Source: Nostocales cyanobacterium HT-58-2 (GTDB lineage: Bacteria; Cyanobacteriota; Cyanobacteriia; Cyanobacteriales; Nostocaceae). Taken from it: a stretch of 64,000 nt of DNA. The stretch is taken from assembly GCA_002163975.1 (NCBI GenBank), contig CP019636.1, positions 7,567,501 to 7,631,500 of the forward strand. Direction: 5' to 3'. Positions 7,878 to 17,052 of this stretch are shown in pieces. The position numbers and the translations under genes were made by a program. A model generated the notes under the pieces. That model was not told the DNA's origin, did not search any database, and saw nothing but the letters and a program-made list of their open reading frames with translations. How positions within the stretch are numbered: the first letter of the stretch is position 1; every line of letters begins with the position of its first letter.

Positions 7878-10800
7878 ATGGTCGATTGGAGTGGCTATCT
7901 CAACTCAGTTTGCCAAGCTTACGCCCAATGGTGGCAAGTCTACACCTTCACAGATGTCCTTGGACGCAAGAAAGCAGAACCCCAGTTGCACATTCCCCTG
8001 TTGGATTTGGGTTTGATGGTACAAACAGTTGAGCGCAACAATGCGCAAGGGGAGAAGCAGGAGAAAATTGAGCGTTTCAGTGTTTTGGAAGGTTTGCGGC
8101 AATATGCACCAGAGCATGTGCTATTGGTAGGAAGACCAGGATCAGGAAAATCGACAGCGTTAGCGCGGTTGTTGTTAGAAGAAGCAAATGTAGAGACACG
8201 CCATAGTAATACTAAGAAGTTGCATTCAAAAACCTCACCCCGCCCTCCGGGCACCCCTCTCCTTGCTAAGGAGAGGGGCGGGGGTGAGGTGACACCTATG
8301 AACGCAACTCGGTATAAGTTGCTTGTTCCCGTACTAGTAGAGTTGAGGTATTACCAGAAATCAGTACTAGAGTTGATCCAGAATTTTTTCAAACGGCATA
8401 AGTTGTTCTTAGACATTACCGAAATTGAAAACTTGCTGTTTGATGGGCAATTGTTGCTGTTAGTCGATGGTGTCAACGAATTACCATCAGAAGACGCAAG
8501 GCGAGAGTTAAAAGCATTCCGCCAGAACCACCCCCAAACACCAATGATATTCACTACACGAGATTTGGGTGTAGGTGGTGACTTGGACATTGCCAAGAAA
8601 CTGGAAATGCAACCCCTGACAGAAGAACAGATGCAGCAGTTTGTCCGCGCCTATCTGCTAGAACAGGGTAAGGAGATGCTGAGACAGTTGGGCGATCGCT
8701 TGAAGGAGTTTGGGCAAACGCCACTGCTGTTGTGGATGCTGTGTTCTGTTTTTGTGCAAAACCAGAACAAAGTCCCGTCAAATCTGGGTTCCGTGTTTCG
8801 TCTATTTACCGAGACGTATGACAAAAAACTCAAACAAGATATCCCAACTTCTAAAGAGTTTCGCCTTTGGTGTCACAAGCTGTTGCAACATTTGGCTTGG
8901 GTGATGACTCAAGGGGAAGCGTTGACGGATTTGCAAGTCGCCATTCCCAGACAGCAAGCTGAAGCTGTGCTAGCGGAATTTTTACAAGGTAAAGTGCCTC
9001 ATCCAGAGAATTGTGCTTTAAAGTGGCTGCAAGATTTACTCAACCATCACCTCATTCAACTAAGCGCAGACAATAAAATTGAATTTCGCCACCAACTTAT
9101 TCAAGAATATTACACCGCAGAATGTCTGCTAACGCGGTTAAGCAACCTAAGTGATGACAGCCTAAAACGAGAGTATCTCAATTATCTCAAATGGACAGAA
9201 CCCCTCGCACTGATGGTGGAGTTGCTGGATAATGAAGCGCAGGCGGTGCGAGTGGTGAAGTTAGCTTTAGAAGTGGATTGGCAACTAGGGGCAAGGTTGG
9301 CGGGTGCAGTAAAACAAGAATGGCAGGAAAAAACAGTTCATTTAATTGCTGATTTAAAACTTCCTCAATTATCTAAAGTTAAACTTTTTGAAATCAGCAA
9401 AAGTGAAAAAGCAATTCCTTTTCTTCAAAAAGCGACAGAACATGAAGATTCTGATGTGCGTTATAGTGCGGCATCTGCCCTAGGACAAATCAAATCAGAA
9501 ACGGCAGTTACACAGTTAATTAAACTCCTAGAAGATGAAGATTATTATGTGCGTTCTAGTGCGGCATCTGCCCTAGGACAAATCAAATCAGAAATGGCAG
9601 TTACACAGTTAATTAAACTCCTAGAAGATGAATTTTCTTCTGTGCGTTCTAGAGCGGCATCTGCCCTAGGACAAATCAAATCAGAAACGGCAGTTCCACA
9701 GTTAATTAAACTCCTAGAAGATGAAGATTCTTCTGTGCGTTCTAGAGCGGCATCTGCCCTAGGACAAATCAAATCAGAAACGGCAGTTCCACAGTTAATT
9801 AAACTCCTAGAAGATGAAGATTCTGATGTGCGTTCTAGTGCGGCATCTGCCCTAGGAGAAATCAAATCAGAAACGGCAGTTCCACAGTTAATTAAACTCC
9901 TAGAACATGAAGATTCTGATGTGCGTTCTAGAGCGGCATCTGCCCTAGGACAAATCAAATCAGAAACGGCAGTTCTACAGTTAATTAAACTCCTAGAACA
10001 TGAATTTTCTTATGTGCGTTCTATTGCGGCATCTGCCCTAGGAGAAATCAAATCAGAAACGGCAGTTCCACAGTTAATTAAACTCCTAGAACATGAAGAT
10101 TCTGATGTGCGTTCTAGAGCGGCATCTGCCCTAGGACAAATCAAATCAGAAACGGCAGTTACACAGTTAATTAAACTCCTAGAAGATGAAGATTCTGATG
10201 TGCGTTCTAGAGCGGCATCTGCCCTAGGACAAATCAAATCAGAAACGGCAGTTCCACAGTTAATTAAACTCCTAGAAGATGAATTTTCTTATGTGCGTTC
10301 TAGAGCGGCATCTGCCCTAGGACAAATCAAATCAGAAACGGCAGTTCCACAGTTAATTAAACTCCTAGAAGATGAATTTTCTTATGTGCGTTCTATTGCG
10401 GCATCTGCCCTAGGACAAATCAAATCAGAAACGGCAGTTCCACAGTTAATTAAACTCCTAGAAGATGAAGATTCTTATGTGCGTTCTATTGCGGCATCTG
10501 CCCTAGGACAAATCAAATCAGAAACGGCAGTTCCACAGTTAATTAAACTCCTAGAACATGAAGATTCTGATGTGCGTTATAGAGCGGCATCTGCCCTAGG
10601 AGAAATCAAATCAGAAACGGCAGTTCCACAGTTAATTAAACTCCTAGAAGATGAAGATTCTGATGTGCGTTCTATTGCGGCATCTGCCCTAGGAGAAATC
10701 AAATCAGAAACGGCAGTTCCACAGTTAATTAAACTCCTAGAAGATGAATTTTCTTATGTGCGTTCTAGTGCGACAGGTATATTAGGTAAAATTGGAGAGC

Positions 10801-11516
10801 CTTCAATCCTGCCGGAAGTCAAGCAATTTCTATTAAAAGTGAAAGATTTAAATTTATTAAATACTATCTCTTCAATTCAAGAACGCGCTCGATACTACGA
10901 CCCAACCTTAATACAATCAGAAGCAACAATAAACGCTCCCGAAAATAAGAATAATTCAATGGAACAAAAACGTATTTTACGAGTTGTTGTGGCATCACCT
11001 AATGATGTGAAGCCTGAAAGAGATATTCTACCCAATATAATAGATGAATTAAATCGTGGTATTGCCGCAGACAAGCGTTTAATCCTAGAACTCTCGCGGT
11101 GGGAGACAGATACTTACCCAGGATTTCATCCAGAGGGACCACAAGGTTTGATTGACCCTATATTAGATATTGAAAATTGCGACATCCTGATAGGAATTTT
11201 TTGGAAGCGATTTGGGACACCAGTCACAGATGCTCAATCTGGCACAGAACATGAATTTCAATGCGCTTATGAATCTTGGAAAAAGAATGGTAATCCTCAG
11301 ATTATGTTCTACTTTTGTAAGAAAGCTTATACACCTCAATCTGTGGAAGAAACACAGCAGTGGGGCAAGGTTCTTGAATTCAAGAAGAAATTTCCTCAAG
11401 AAGGCTTATCTTGGAACTACAAAAATAAGGGTGAGTTTGAAAAGCTAGTTCGTAACCATTTAACACAACTGATTCGACAAAATTGGGGCGATGCAATTAA
11501 AAACACGCCACCATGA
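7878..11516 (+). CDS. NLR-like NACHT NTPase with HEAT repeats and C-terminal DUF4062 domain
   Basis: 1212 residues. A short N-terminal helical part (1-75) leads into a NACHT/STAND ATPase: Walker A GRPGSGKST (85-93), Walker B LLLLVDGVNEL (192-202), an arginine-containing sensor (IFTTRD) and the winged-helix end (FRHQLIQEYYTAE). Residues ~512-976 are about 15 PBS-lyase-type HEAT repeats of 31 residues, nearly identical in DNA. From ~1028 a DUF4062 domain follows (RILRVVVASPNDVKPERDIL ... NCDILIGIFWKRFGTP), a TIR/SLOG-like fold found in predicted conflict proteins. An oligomerising sensor with a C-terminal effector is inference from architecture. A dispersed palindromic element sits in frame at residues ~111-146, between Walker A and Walker B. 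Whether the ATPase still works is unknown. Confidence 0.88.
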   Translation: MVDWSGYLNSVCQAYAQWWQVYTFTDVLGRKKAEPQLHIPLLDLGLMVQTVERNNAQGEKQEKIERFSVLEGLRQYAPEHVLLVGRPGSGKSTALARLLLEEANVETRHSNTKKLHSKTSPRPPGTPLLAKERGGGEVTPMNATRYKLLVPVLVELRYYQKSVLELIQNFFKRHKLFLDITEIENLLFDGQLLLLVDGVNELPSEDARRELKAFRQNHPQTPMIFTTRDLGVGGDLDIAKKLEMQPLTEEQMQQFVRAYLLEQGKEMLRQLGDRLKEFGQTPLLLWMLCSVFVQNQNKVPSNLGSVFRLFTETYDKKLKQDIPTSKEFRLWCHKLLQHLAWVMTQGEALTDLQVAIPRQQAEAVLAEFLQGKVPHPENCALKWLQDLLNHHLIQLSADNKIEFRHQLIQEYYTAECLLTRLSNLSDDSLKREYLNYLKWTEPLALMVELLDNEAQAVRVVKLALEVDWQLGARLAGAVKQEWQEKTVHLIADLKLPQLSKVKLFEISKSEKAIPFLQKATEHEDSDVRYSAASALGQIKSETAVTQLIKLLEDEDYYVRSSAASALGQIKSEMAVTQLIKLLEDEFSSVRSRAASALGQIKSETAVPQLIKLLEDEDSSVRSRAASALGQIKSETAVPQLIKLLEDEDSDVRSSAASALGEIKSETAVPQLIKLLEHEDSDVRSRAASALGQIKSETAVLQLIKLLEHEFSYVRSIAASALGEIKSETAVPQLIKLLEHEDSDVRSRAASALGQIKSETAVTQLIKLLEDEDSDVRSRAASALGQIKSETAVPQLIKLLEDEFSYVRSRAASALGQIKSETAVPQLIKLLEDEFSYVRSIAASALGQIKSETAVPQLIKLLEDEDSYVRSIAASALGQIKSETAVPQLIKLLEHEDSDVRYRAASALGEIKSETAVPQLIKLLEDEDSDVRSIAASALGEIKSETAVPQLIKLLEDEFSYVRSSATGILGKIGEPSILPEVKQFLLKVKDLNLLNTISSIQERARYYDPTLIQSEATINAPENKNNSMEQKRILRVVVASPNDVKPERDILPNIIDELNRGIAADKRLILELSRWETDTYPGFHPEGPQGLIDPILDIENCDILIGIFWKRFGTPVTDAQSGTEHEFQCAYESWKKNGNPQIMFYFCKKAYTPQSVEETQQWGKVLEFKKKFPQEGLSWNYKNKGEFEKLVRNHLTQLIRQNWGDAIKNTPP
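8209..8315 (+). repeat. MITE-like palindromic element, copy A, in frame inside the NACHT gene
   Basis: 107 bp bounded by ATACTAAG...AGTTGCATTCA on the left and TGAACGCAACTCGGTAT on the right, imperfect inverted repeats of about 17 bp. The centre is a hairpin (CCCCTCTCCTTGC / TAAGGAGAGGGG). It is translated as LHSKTSPRPPGTPLLAKERG plus a tail inside the NACHT domain. Near-identical copies occur at 49397-49495 and, inverted, at 61428-61531. Confidence 0.85.
9411..10805 (+). repeat. 93-bp tandem repeats encoding HEAT units
   Basis: About fifteen 93-bp units. Most are identical apart from a few codons: CAT/GAT and GAT/TTT in the LLE-x-E-x-S stretch, GAT/TAT/TCT before VRS, AGT/AGA/ATT before AASALG, and CAA/GAA after it. 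Variation at few codons within otherwise homogenised DNA points to recent unit duplication or gene conversion. Confidence 0.9.
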
Positions 11517-11559
11517 CAGCGTTAAAATAAATCCATAAATACCTGATACCATAGAAGCC

Positions 11560-12261
11560 ATGTCCTTCGCCAAAGACATAGACTTTCCTCAAGACATCCC
11601 AGAAGATGTTATCCTTCCTCCAAGTGATTTATATAGTGACGAACCTCCCTTAGAAACAGAGCTACATTTACGGCAAATAATGCTCTTACTCAAATGTCTA
11701 AAATGGTTGTGGCGAGACAGGACTGATTTTTACGCTGCTGGCAATCTTACTATTTATTACAGTCTCAACAAACGCAAGTCAGAAGACTTCCGAGGACCAG
11801 ATTTTTTCGTCGTTCTAGACACAGAACGCAAAACCCGTAAAAGTTGGATGGTTTGGGAAGAAGAAGGTAAATATCCTAATTTTATTCTAGAAATTCTTTC
11901 GGAATCAACTGCTAATACCGATAAAGAACTTAAGAAAAAACTTTATCAAAATACCTTCCGCACCCCTGATTACTTTTGGTTCGATCCATATACATTAGAA
12001 TTTGCTGGGTTTCATTTAGTAGATGGCAAGTATGAACCTTTAGAAGCAAATCATCAAGGGCATTTGTGGAGTCAGCAACTAGATTTATATCTAGGAATTC
12101 ATGAAGGTTGGTTGCGATTTTTCACTCCATCAGGACAATTAGTTCCAACGCCAGAAGAAGAGGCTGAATCTGAACGTCAGCAAAAAGAATTAGCACTTAG
12201 TAAAGCTGAAAGATTAGCTGCTAAATTGCGAGAATTAAACATTGACCCTGATACAATTTAG
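11560..12261 (+). CDS. Uma2 family endonuclease-like protein (DUF820)
   Basis: 233 residues. The restriction-endonuclease fold core is visible: RGPDFFVVLD, then NFILEILSEST (the E-x-x-x-S step typical of Uma2), then YFWFDPYTLEFAGFHL. A charged coiled-coil tail closes the protein (EEEAESERQQKELALSKAER). Uma2/DUF820 genes are massively expanded in cyanobacteria. A nuclease role is presumed from the fold and has not been shown for most members. It starts 43 bp after the NACHT gene on the same strand and could be co-transcribed with it, but these genes also occur singly. Confidence 0.9.
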   Translation: MSFAKDIDFPQDIPEDVILPPSDLYSDEPPLETELHLRQIMLLLKCLKWLWRDRTDFYAAGNLTIYYSLNKRKSEDFRGPDFFVVLDTERKTRKSWMVWEEEGKYPNFILEILSESTANTDKELKKKLYQNTFRTPDYFWFDPYTLEFAGFHLVDGKYEPLEANHQGHLWSQQLDLYLGIHEGWLRFFTPSGQLVPTPEEEAESERQQKELALSKAERLAAKLRELNIDPDTI

Positions 12262-12304
12262 AGCATTTTCAGTTAATAGTTATTAATTACTATAGGGATA
12301 ATAC

Positions 12305-12372
12305 GTAAGGTGAGCACTGCCACTAAAACCCGAATCTAATAGGCAGGATGTGACTGGCAGTGCCCACCCTAC
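12305..12372 (+). repeat. Dispersed inverted repeat
   Basis: GTAAGGTGAGCACTGCCA (12305-12322) pairs with TGGCAGTGCCCACCCTAC (12355-12372), 16 of 18 matching, around a 32-bp centre. This is the MITE-like layout common in Nostocales intergenic DNA. Confidence 0.6.
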
Positions 12373-12404
12373 ACTACTCAAAATTTTTCTGTGCTAAAAT
12401 CTTT

Positions 12405-12456
12405 CCCTCTCCTTAGTAAGGAGAGGGATGCCCGACAGGGCAGGGTGAGGTTTCAT
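12405..12456 (+). repeat. Degenerate relative of the in-frame palindromic element
   Basis: CCCTCTCCTTAGTAAGGAGAGGG (12405-12427) followed by GGGCAGGGTGAGGTTT resembles the inverted core of the element at 8209-8315 without its terminal repeats. It lies just upstream of mobA and could also fold as a hairpin in the leader. Confidence 0.5.
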
Positions 12457-12470
12457 TAAACTTATGACTC

Positions 12471-13094
12471 ATGACTAATCACTTAACTGCCATAGTCTTA
12501 GCAGGTGGAAAGAGTTCTCGCATGGGAAGGGATAAAGCATTGATTCCCATTCAAGGCGTACCGCTGTTGCAGTTGGTTTGTCAAATTGCGCAAAGTTGTG
12601 CTGATACAGTTTACGTTGTCACTCCCTGGCAAGAACGCTATCAACACTTGTTACCACCCACAGTTCAGTTTATCCGCGAAGTGCCTTTGTCTGGTGAAAC
12701 GGGGAGTGAACAATTACCACACGGACCACTCATTGGCTTTGCTCAAGCACTGGCGTATGTGCAAACAGATTGGGTGTTGCTGCTGGCTTGCGATTTACCT
12801 AAGTTACGCGTGGAGGTGTTGCAAGAATGGGCAGCTGCATTAGACAGTGTGGAAGATGAGGCGATCGCTGCTTTAGTTCACCATACTAAAGGATGGGAAC
12901 CACTATGCGGTTTTTATCGCCGTCGCTGTTTACCAAGTTTGATGGAGTACATTAACCAAGGCGGGCGATCGTTTCAGGAGTGGCTCAAGCATCATCCCGT
13001 ACACACTTTGCCCTTGCCAGATCCAGAAATGCTTTTTAACTGTAATACCCAAGACGACTTATTTCGATTCAGTTCACCAGATCAGCTACAATAA
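12471..13094 (+). CDS. mobA: Molybdenum cofactor guanylyltransferase
   Basis: 207 residues. The nucleotidyltransferase signature LAGGKSSRMGRDKA is at ~10-23, followed by GPLIGFAQAL and the metal-binding segment LLACDLPKL. MobA transfers GMP from GTP to molybdopterin, completing the Mo-bis-MGD cofactor used by cyanobacterial nitrate reductase. No other moa or moe genes are in the window. The start at 12471 has no strong ribosome site. Related nucleotidyltransferases (CoaB- or MocA-like) are possible but fit less well. Confidence 0.88.
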   Translation: MTNHLTAIVLAGGKSSRMGRDKALIPIQGVPLLQLVCQIAQSCADTVYVVTPWQERYQHLLPPTVQFIREVPLSGETGSEQLPHGPLIGFAQALAYVQTDWVLLLACDLPKLRVEVLQEWAAALDSVEDEAIAALVHHTKGWEPLCGFYRRRCLPSLMEYINQGGRSFQEWLKHHPVHTLPLPDPEMLFNCNTQDDLFRFSSPDQLQ

Positions 13095-13205
13095 AGGACT
13101 ACGATTGCAATCTTGTGTACTAGTATGTGTAGCTATGTGTAGCACAGCTACATACTAATATCTTTATTATTCCAAACATACTCCCTCTAGCCTCTGTTGG
13201 CGAAG

Positions 13206-13727
13206 ATGAAACACACCTTATCAGTACTTGTAGAAGATGAAGCGGGAGTTCTTTCCCGTATTTCTGGCTTATTTGCCCGTCGCGGCTTCAATATCGAAAG
13301 CCTTGCCGTTGGTCCTGCAGAACAATCAGGAATTTCTCGAATTACAATGGTAGTCCCCGGTGATGACCGCGTTATTGAACAACTCACCAAACAACTATAC
13401 AAGCTCATCAACGTTTTGAAGGTGCAGGACATTACCGAAGTTCCTTGTGTAGAGCGAGAATTGATGTTGCTTAAGGTGAATGCTAACAGTAGTACTCGTT
13501 CAGAAATTGTCGAAATTGCTCAGATTTTCCGGGCGAGAGTCGTAGACGTGGCAGAAGATTCTGTGACTCTGGAAGTTGTGGGAGATCCAGGTAAGCTGGT
13601 GGCGATCGTCCAAGTTCTGCAAAAATTTGGTTTGAGAGAAATCGCTCGCACTGGCAAAATTTCTTTAACTCGTGAGTCTGGCGTCAATACTGAGTTGCTG
13701 AAGTCTTTGGAAGCAAAGGTTTCCTAG
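13206..13727 (+). CDS. ilvN: Acetolactate synthase small (regulatory) subunit
   Basis: The ATG at 13206 gives the canonical N-terminus [20 protein letters not shown]; a TTG 9 bp upstream is in frame. 173 residues. An N-terminal ACT domain (to ~75) with [17 protein letters not shown] binds valine, and a C-terminal ALS_ss domain follows ([20 protein letters not shown] ... [15 protein letters not shown]). It activates the catalytic subunit IlvB/IlvG and confers branched-chain amino acid feedback. The large subunit is not adjacent, as is usual in cyanobacteria. A 34-bp near-perfect palindrome lies 32 bp after the stop. Confidence 0.96.
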   Translation: MKHTLSVLVEDEAGVLSRISGLFARRGFNIESLAVGPAEQSGISRITMVVPGDDRVIEQLTKQLYKLINVLKVQDITEVPCVERELMLLKVNANSSTRSEIVEIAQIFRARVVDVAEDSVTLEVVGDPGKLVAIVQVLQKFGLREIARTGKISLTRESGVNTELLKSLEAKVS

Positions 13728-13759
13728 GAAGCGATTGGGCAAAACTCAGCACTCCAAAG

Positions 13760-13793
13760 GGCGATGTCACAGGGCGCGCCTTGCGACATCGCC
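13760..13793. repeat. 34-bp palindrome after ilvN
   Basis: GGCGATGTC at each end encloses a GC-rich, nearly self-complementary centre with GGCGCGCC. It has no T tract, so it is more likely a dispersed palindromic repeat than a classic terminator, although it may stop transcription. Confidence 0.5.
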
Positions 13794-14930
13794 AGATCAT
13801 GTTGTTCAGGTACTGACTCATGAACTCAAGTTCACCACGGTACATAAAAATCCCTGTCGGTGTCACCCTCCGGGTACTCTTTCTTGAACCCCAACTCAAC
13901 CGCCCAGACGCGATCGCGTAGGTTGCTTCCCGGTAGGGGTACAGCGAACGCAGTCGCCGAGAGAATGGGAAATCCTGCAAAGAGCGCTGTTTCACAGCAT
14001 CTATTTTCATATGAGGTCTGGTGAAAACCTTGCTCTTAGGCTTTTACTTCATAAACTTCTTACAAAGAATTATCGCTGTTACAGGTGATTTCATAAAAAA
14101 ATGCATGATTTTCAGAAAAAAATGACTTAATTTTTTCAAAAATGCCAATATTATCGAATTTATTTTTTTATTAAAGTTTTCTCGGTCAGAATTGGAATTT
14201 TTCTCACTTTAGTCTAAAGTGATGTTTGTGAAAGAATTCAAAACTAGAGTTATAAGTCATAGACTATCAAATAACTCTTTTTGATAAGTAGCTTAAATGC
14301 ATCAGGAGTGTAATAAATTATGCAAGTTGCATTGCTACTAAGAAATCCTAGAATTGCCCTGTTTAAGTATTCTCATGTTCCCCTTCTTTCTGTGAATAAG
14401 AAATCCTTTTTTCTGTGACTATAAGGGAATGTGATGGATAGCAAGAACACAGTGACACAGTGTAGCTTGCGTTTGCGACAGGCGTTAGAGCAAAGTATAA
14501 GGTTGGTGTCTTCTTAGTGTTCTATACTTTTGAAAGTTACTGACTTTCAAAGATTTACGTAACTGATGCGAGCATTTAACTCTATAGCAACTATGACTTT
14601 CATAGATAGAGTTTCTATCCTCACATCTACAGAACTAATTTATAAAGTAAATCTTAAATTGTAGGTGCGTTACGCATTGCTATAACGCACCTACAAATGC
14701 GATGCGTTACAGCAGGCTCTCACTCTCTCAAACTTTCAAATCCTTACATAGCCGTAACACATCCTACTTATTTGCTTTATAAATGACCTCTCATTCATCC
14801 CTAAACTCCAGTTTAGGATGTACTCTTTCATCTATTCAATAAACAACCAAGTTAAAAGTTATAAATAATCACTTTTTTCGCCAGTTTCAACAGGCTTTAG
14901 ACATTTGCCTGTAGAAGTACAAAAGGCGGT
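13794..14930. other. Long AT-rich intergenic region upstream of the polysaccharide cluster
   Basis: About 1.1 kb without a convincing gene. It holds a GC-rich dispersed repeat at about 13900-13970 and repeats at 14661-14767. A 32-codon frame starts at ATG 14320, with AGGAG 11 bp upstream, and ends at 14418. It is weakly supported and has no recognisable product. Confidence 0.4.
14661..14767. repeat. Two adjacent dispersed palindromic repeats
   Basis: 14661-14694 is a palindrome (GTAGGTGCGTTACGCA with TATAACGCACCTAC). 14701-14767 is a reverse-orientation copy of the element at 6657-6723, with the same GATGCGTTAC and GTAACACATCCTAC ends and related interior. Confidence 0.6.
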
Positions 14931-14959
14931 CTGCCTAAAGTAAATTTACTTTAGGGCAG
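14931..14959. promoter_or_regulatory. Palindrome upstream of the polysaccharide cluster
   Basis: A perfect 18-bp inverted repeat TAAAGTAAATTTACTTTA (14935-14952) is extended by CTGCC/GGCAG arms. It lies about 65 bp before the first gene of the cluster and could be an operator or a leader hairpin. No T tract follows directly, so a simple terminator is less likely. Confidence 0.4.
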
Positions 14960-15021
14960 GGTGTAAATATGTAAAAAATAAGGTGCTTTCATCTCCTTAA
15001 AATGACTACAGAGGGTTATTC

Positions 15022-17052
15022 ATGACTTCTCACAGTCTCGAACAAAAATCGAAGAACAGTTTATTGAATACACTGCTAAAACTGAGAAACCGCGATTTAT
15101 TCATTGTTGATATCATTGTTTTTTCCTTGACACCATTCTTAGCTCTAATATTGTGTTTAGATGGCAATCTTGACATTGCCTCCTATTCATCAAGACTGGC
15201 TTCGACAACAATACTGTTTTTATTTGTCAAGCTAGCAGTATTTTGGAGTTTTGGTTTGTATAGGCGTTACTGGCGCTATGCCAGTATTGAAGAACTCATA
15301 TATGTTGTCATGCTAATGGCGACTGCAATACTCATACAAACCCTATTATTTAATTGTCTGGGTTACATACAGCAAGTCGTCAATAAAGTGCCGCAATTTC
15401 TGCCACTCATTGATGGAATACTTTCGTTTATTTTCATTGTGCCATTGCGTTTCAGTATTAGGCTTGTGGAAAGAGTTAGCCAGTGGCATACAGCATTTTA
15501 CCCAGAGGAACGCGTGCTTATAGTTGGTGCTGGCAATGCAGGGATCTCCTTGGTGCAAGAAATGCAAAGCAAACCCCAACTGGGTTTCCATCCTGTTGCT
15601 TTTATTGACGACAATCCTAAAAAATTACATGCCTACATTCGGGGTATTCCTGTAGTGGGCGATCGCCACCTCATTCCTGAGATTGTGACATCTCTTGAGA
15701 TCCAAAAAGTGATCATTGCAATGCCTTCGGTTGCTGGACAAGTCATTCGGGAAATCGTCGATATCTGCAAAGCGACTGGAATTCAAACTTGCACTTTACC
15801 TGGAATACATGAAATCCTCAATGGTCGTGTACGAGTAGAGAGCATTCGGGATGTCAGAATTGAAGATTTGCTTAGACGTGAACCAGTACAAACGGATATT
15901 GAACGAGTTTATCAATTTCTCAAAGGCAAAAAAGTACTCATTACAGGGGCAGGTGGGTCAATAGGAAGCGAACTTTGCCGTCAAATTTTTCAAAGTAGTC
16001 CTGCGCAAATGATTCTTGTAGGACATGGGGAAAATTCTGTCTTTAATATTCAACAAGAACTAGAACAAGTTGCTCAAAGACTTAAAAACGATAGCAAAGT
16101 ACAAAAACAAATCCCATATCTGTTTGCCTTCATTGCTGATATTCGCTTTCGAGAGAGACTAAAACAAGCTTTTGAGCAATTTCAACCTGATGTCATTTTC
16201 CACGCTGCAGCTCATAAGCATGTCCCTCTTATGGAATTAAATCCACCAGAAGCAATTACAAATAATGTGCTTGGGACAAAAAATTTACTAGACTTGGCGC
16301 TGCAATACAACGTTAAACATTTCGTAATGATTTCCACAGACAAAGCTGTGAATCCTACCAATGTTATGGGGGCTAGTAAAAGAGTCGCCGAAATGTTGGT
16401 GCTACAAGCTGCAAGACGAAGTGGCAATCCTTATGTTACTGTGCGTTTTGGCAATGTTTTGGGCAGTCGTGGTAGCGTTGTGCCTACCTTCAAAAAACAA
16501 ATTGCTGCAGGCGGACCAGTGACTGTTACACATCCTGATATCTGTCGTTATTTCATGACCATTCCAGAGGCAGTTCAACTTGTTTTACAAGCTGCAGTAC
16601 TGAGTCTTGGTGGTGAAGTGTTAATGCTGAATATGGGCGAACCAGTCAAAATTGTGGATTTAGCGAAAGAACTTATTCGCCTTTCGGGATATGAAGTCAA
16701 CAAAGACATTGACATTGTGTTTACAGGATTGCGACCTGGAGAAAAGTTATTTGAGGAGCTGTTTATTGAAGGAGAGGAGTACGAACCTACGCAACATGAA
16801 AAATTAGTTGTTGTGAAAAATGCCAGTAATATTATTCCAGAGAATTTAGCTAGTTCTGTAGATTGTTTGTGTAAAGCAGCACAGAATAATGACCCCAATT
16901 CTATTCTGCTTTTGCTTGAGCAACTGGTACCTGGTTATAAACCAAAATACCTACAAAATAATCTGCAAGTGGATCGTTCAAAAAATAGTGCTGTTCTAGT
17001 CATGCCAACTAGAGTGAATTTGGTAGCAAAAGTAGAAGCACAAGGTGCGTAA
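15022..17052 (+). CDS. Membrane-bound sugar-nucleotide 4,6-dehydratase (WbpM/PglF/CapD-like)
   Basis: 676 residues; ATG preceded by GAGGG. Four membrane helices (to ~residue 150) are followed by a first Rossmann-like domain (RVLIVGAGNAGISLVQEM) and an extended SDR domain with GAGGSIGSELCRQI at ~310. The active-site region MISTDKAV...NVMGASKRV has Met in place of the usual Tyr before xxxK. That matches the altered triad reported for WbpM-type enzymes. These enzymes convert UDP-GlcNAc to the 4-keto-6-deoxy sugar, the first step to 4-amino sugars such as bacillosamine or QuiNAc. The DegT aminotransferase at 29782 would act next. First gene of the cluster. Confidence 0.93.
   Translation: MTSHSLEQKSKNSLLNTLLKLRNRDLFIVDIIVFSLTPFLALILCLDGNLDIASYSSRLASTTILFLFVKLAVFWSFGLYRRYWRYASIEELIYVVMLMATAILIQTLLFNCLGYIQQVVNKVPQFLPLIDGILSFIFIVPLRFSIRLVERVSQWHTAFYPEERVLIVGAGNAGISLVQEMQSKPQLGFHPVAFIDDNPKKLHAYIRGIPVVGDRHLIPEIVTSLEIQKVIIAMPSVAGQVIREIVDICKATGIQTCTLPGIHEILNGRVRVESIRDVRIEDLLRREPVQTDIERVYQFLKGKKVLITGAGGSIGSELCRQIFQSSPAQMILVGHGENSVFNIQQELEQVAQRLKNDSKVQKQIPYLFAFIADIRFRERLKQAFEQFQPDVIFHAAAHKHVPLMELNPPEAITNNVLGTKNLLDLALQYNVKHFVMISTDKAVNPTNVMGASKRVAEMLVLQAARRSGNPYVTVRFGNVLGSRGSVVPTFKKQIAAGGPVTVTHPDICRYFMTIPEAVQLVLQAAVLSLGGEVLMLNMGEPVKIVDLAKELIRLSGYEVNKDIDIVFTGLRPGEKLFEELFIEGEEYEPTQHEKLVVVKNASNIIPENLASSVDCLCKAAQNNDPNSILLLLEQLVPGYKPKYLQNNLQVDRSKNSAVLVMPTRVNLVAKVEAQGA

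Noticed and set aside
9545-10237. Minus-strand frames of 75-137 codons inside the HEAT array
   Set aside because: Same effect: periodic antisense frames of the 93-bp repeat.
13684-14010. 108-codon minus-strand frame after ilvN
   Set aside because: It runs through the palindrome and a GC-rich dispersed repeat, with no domain and no ribosome site.
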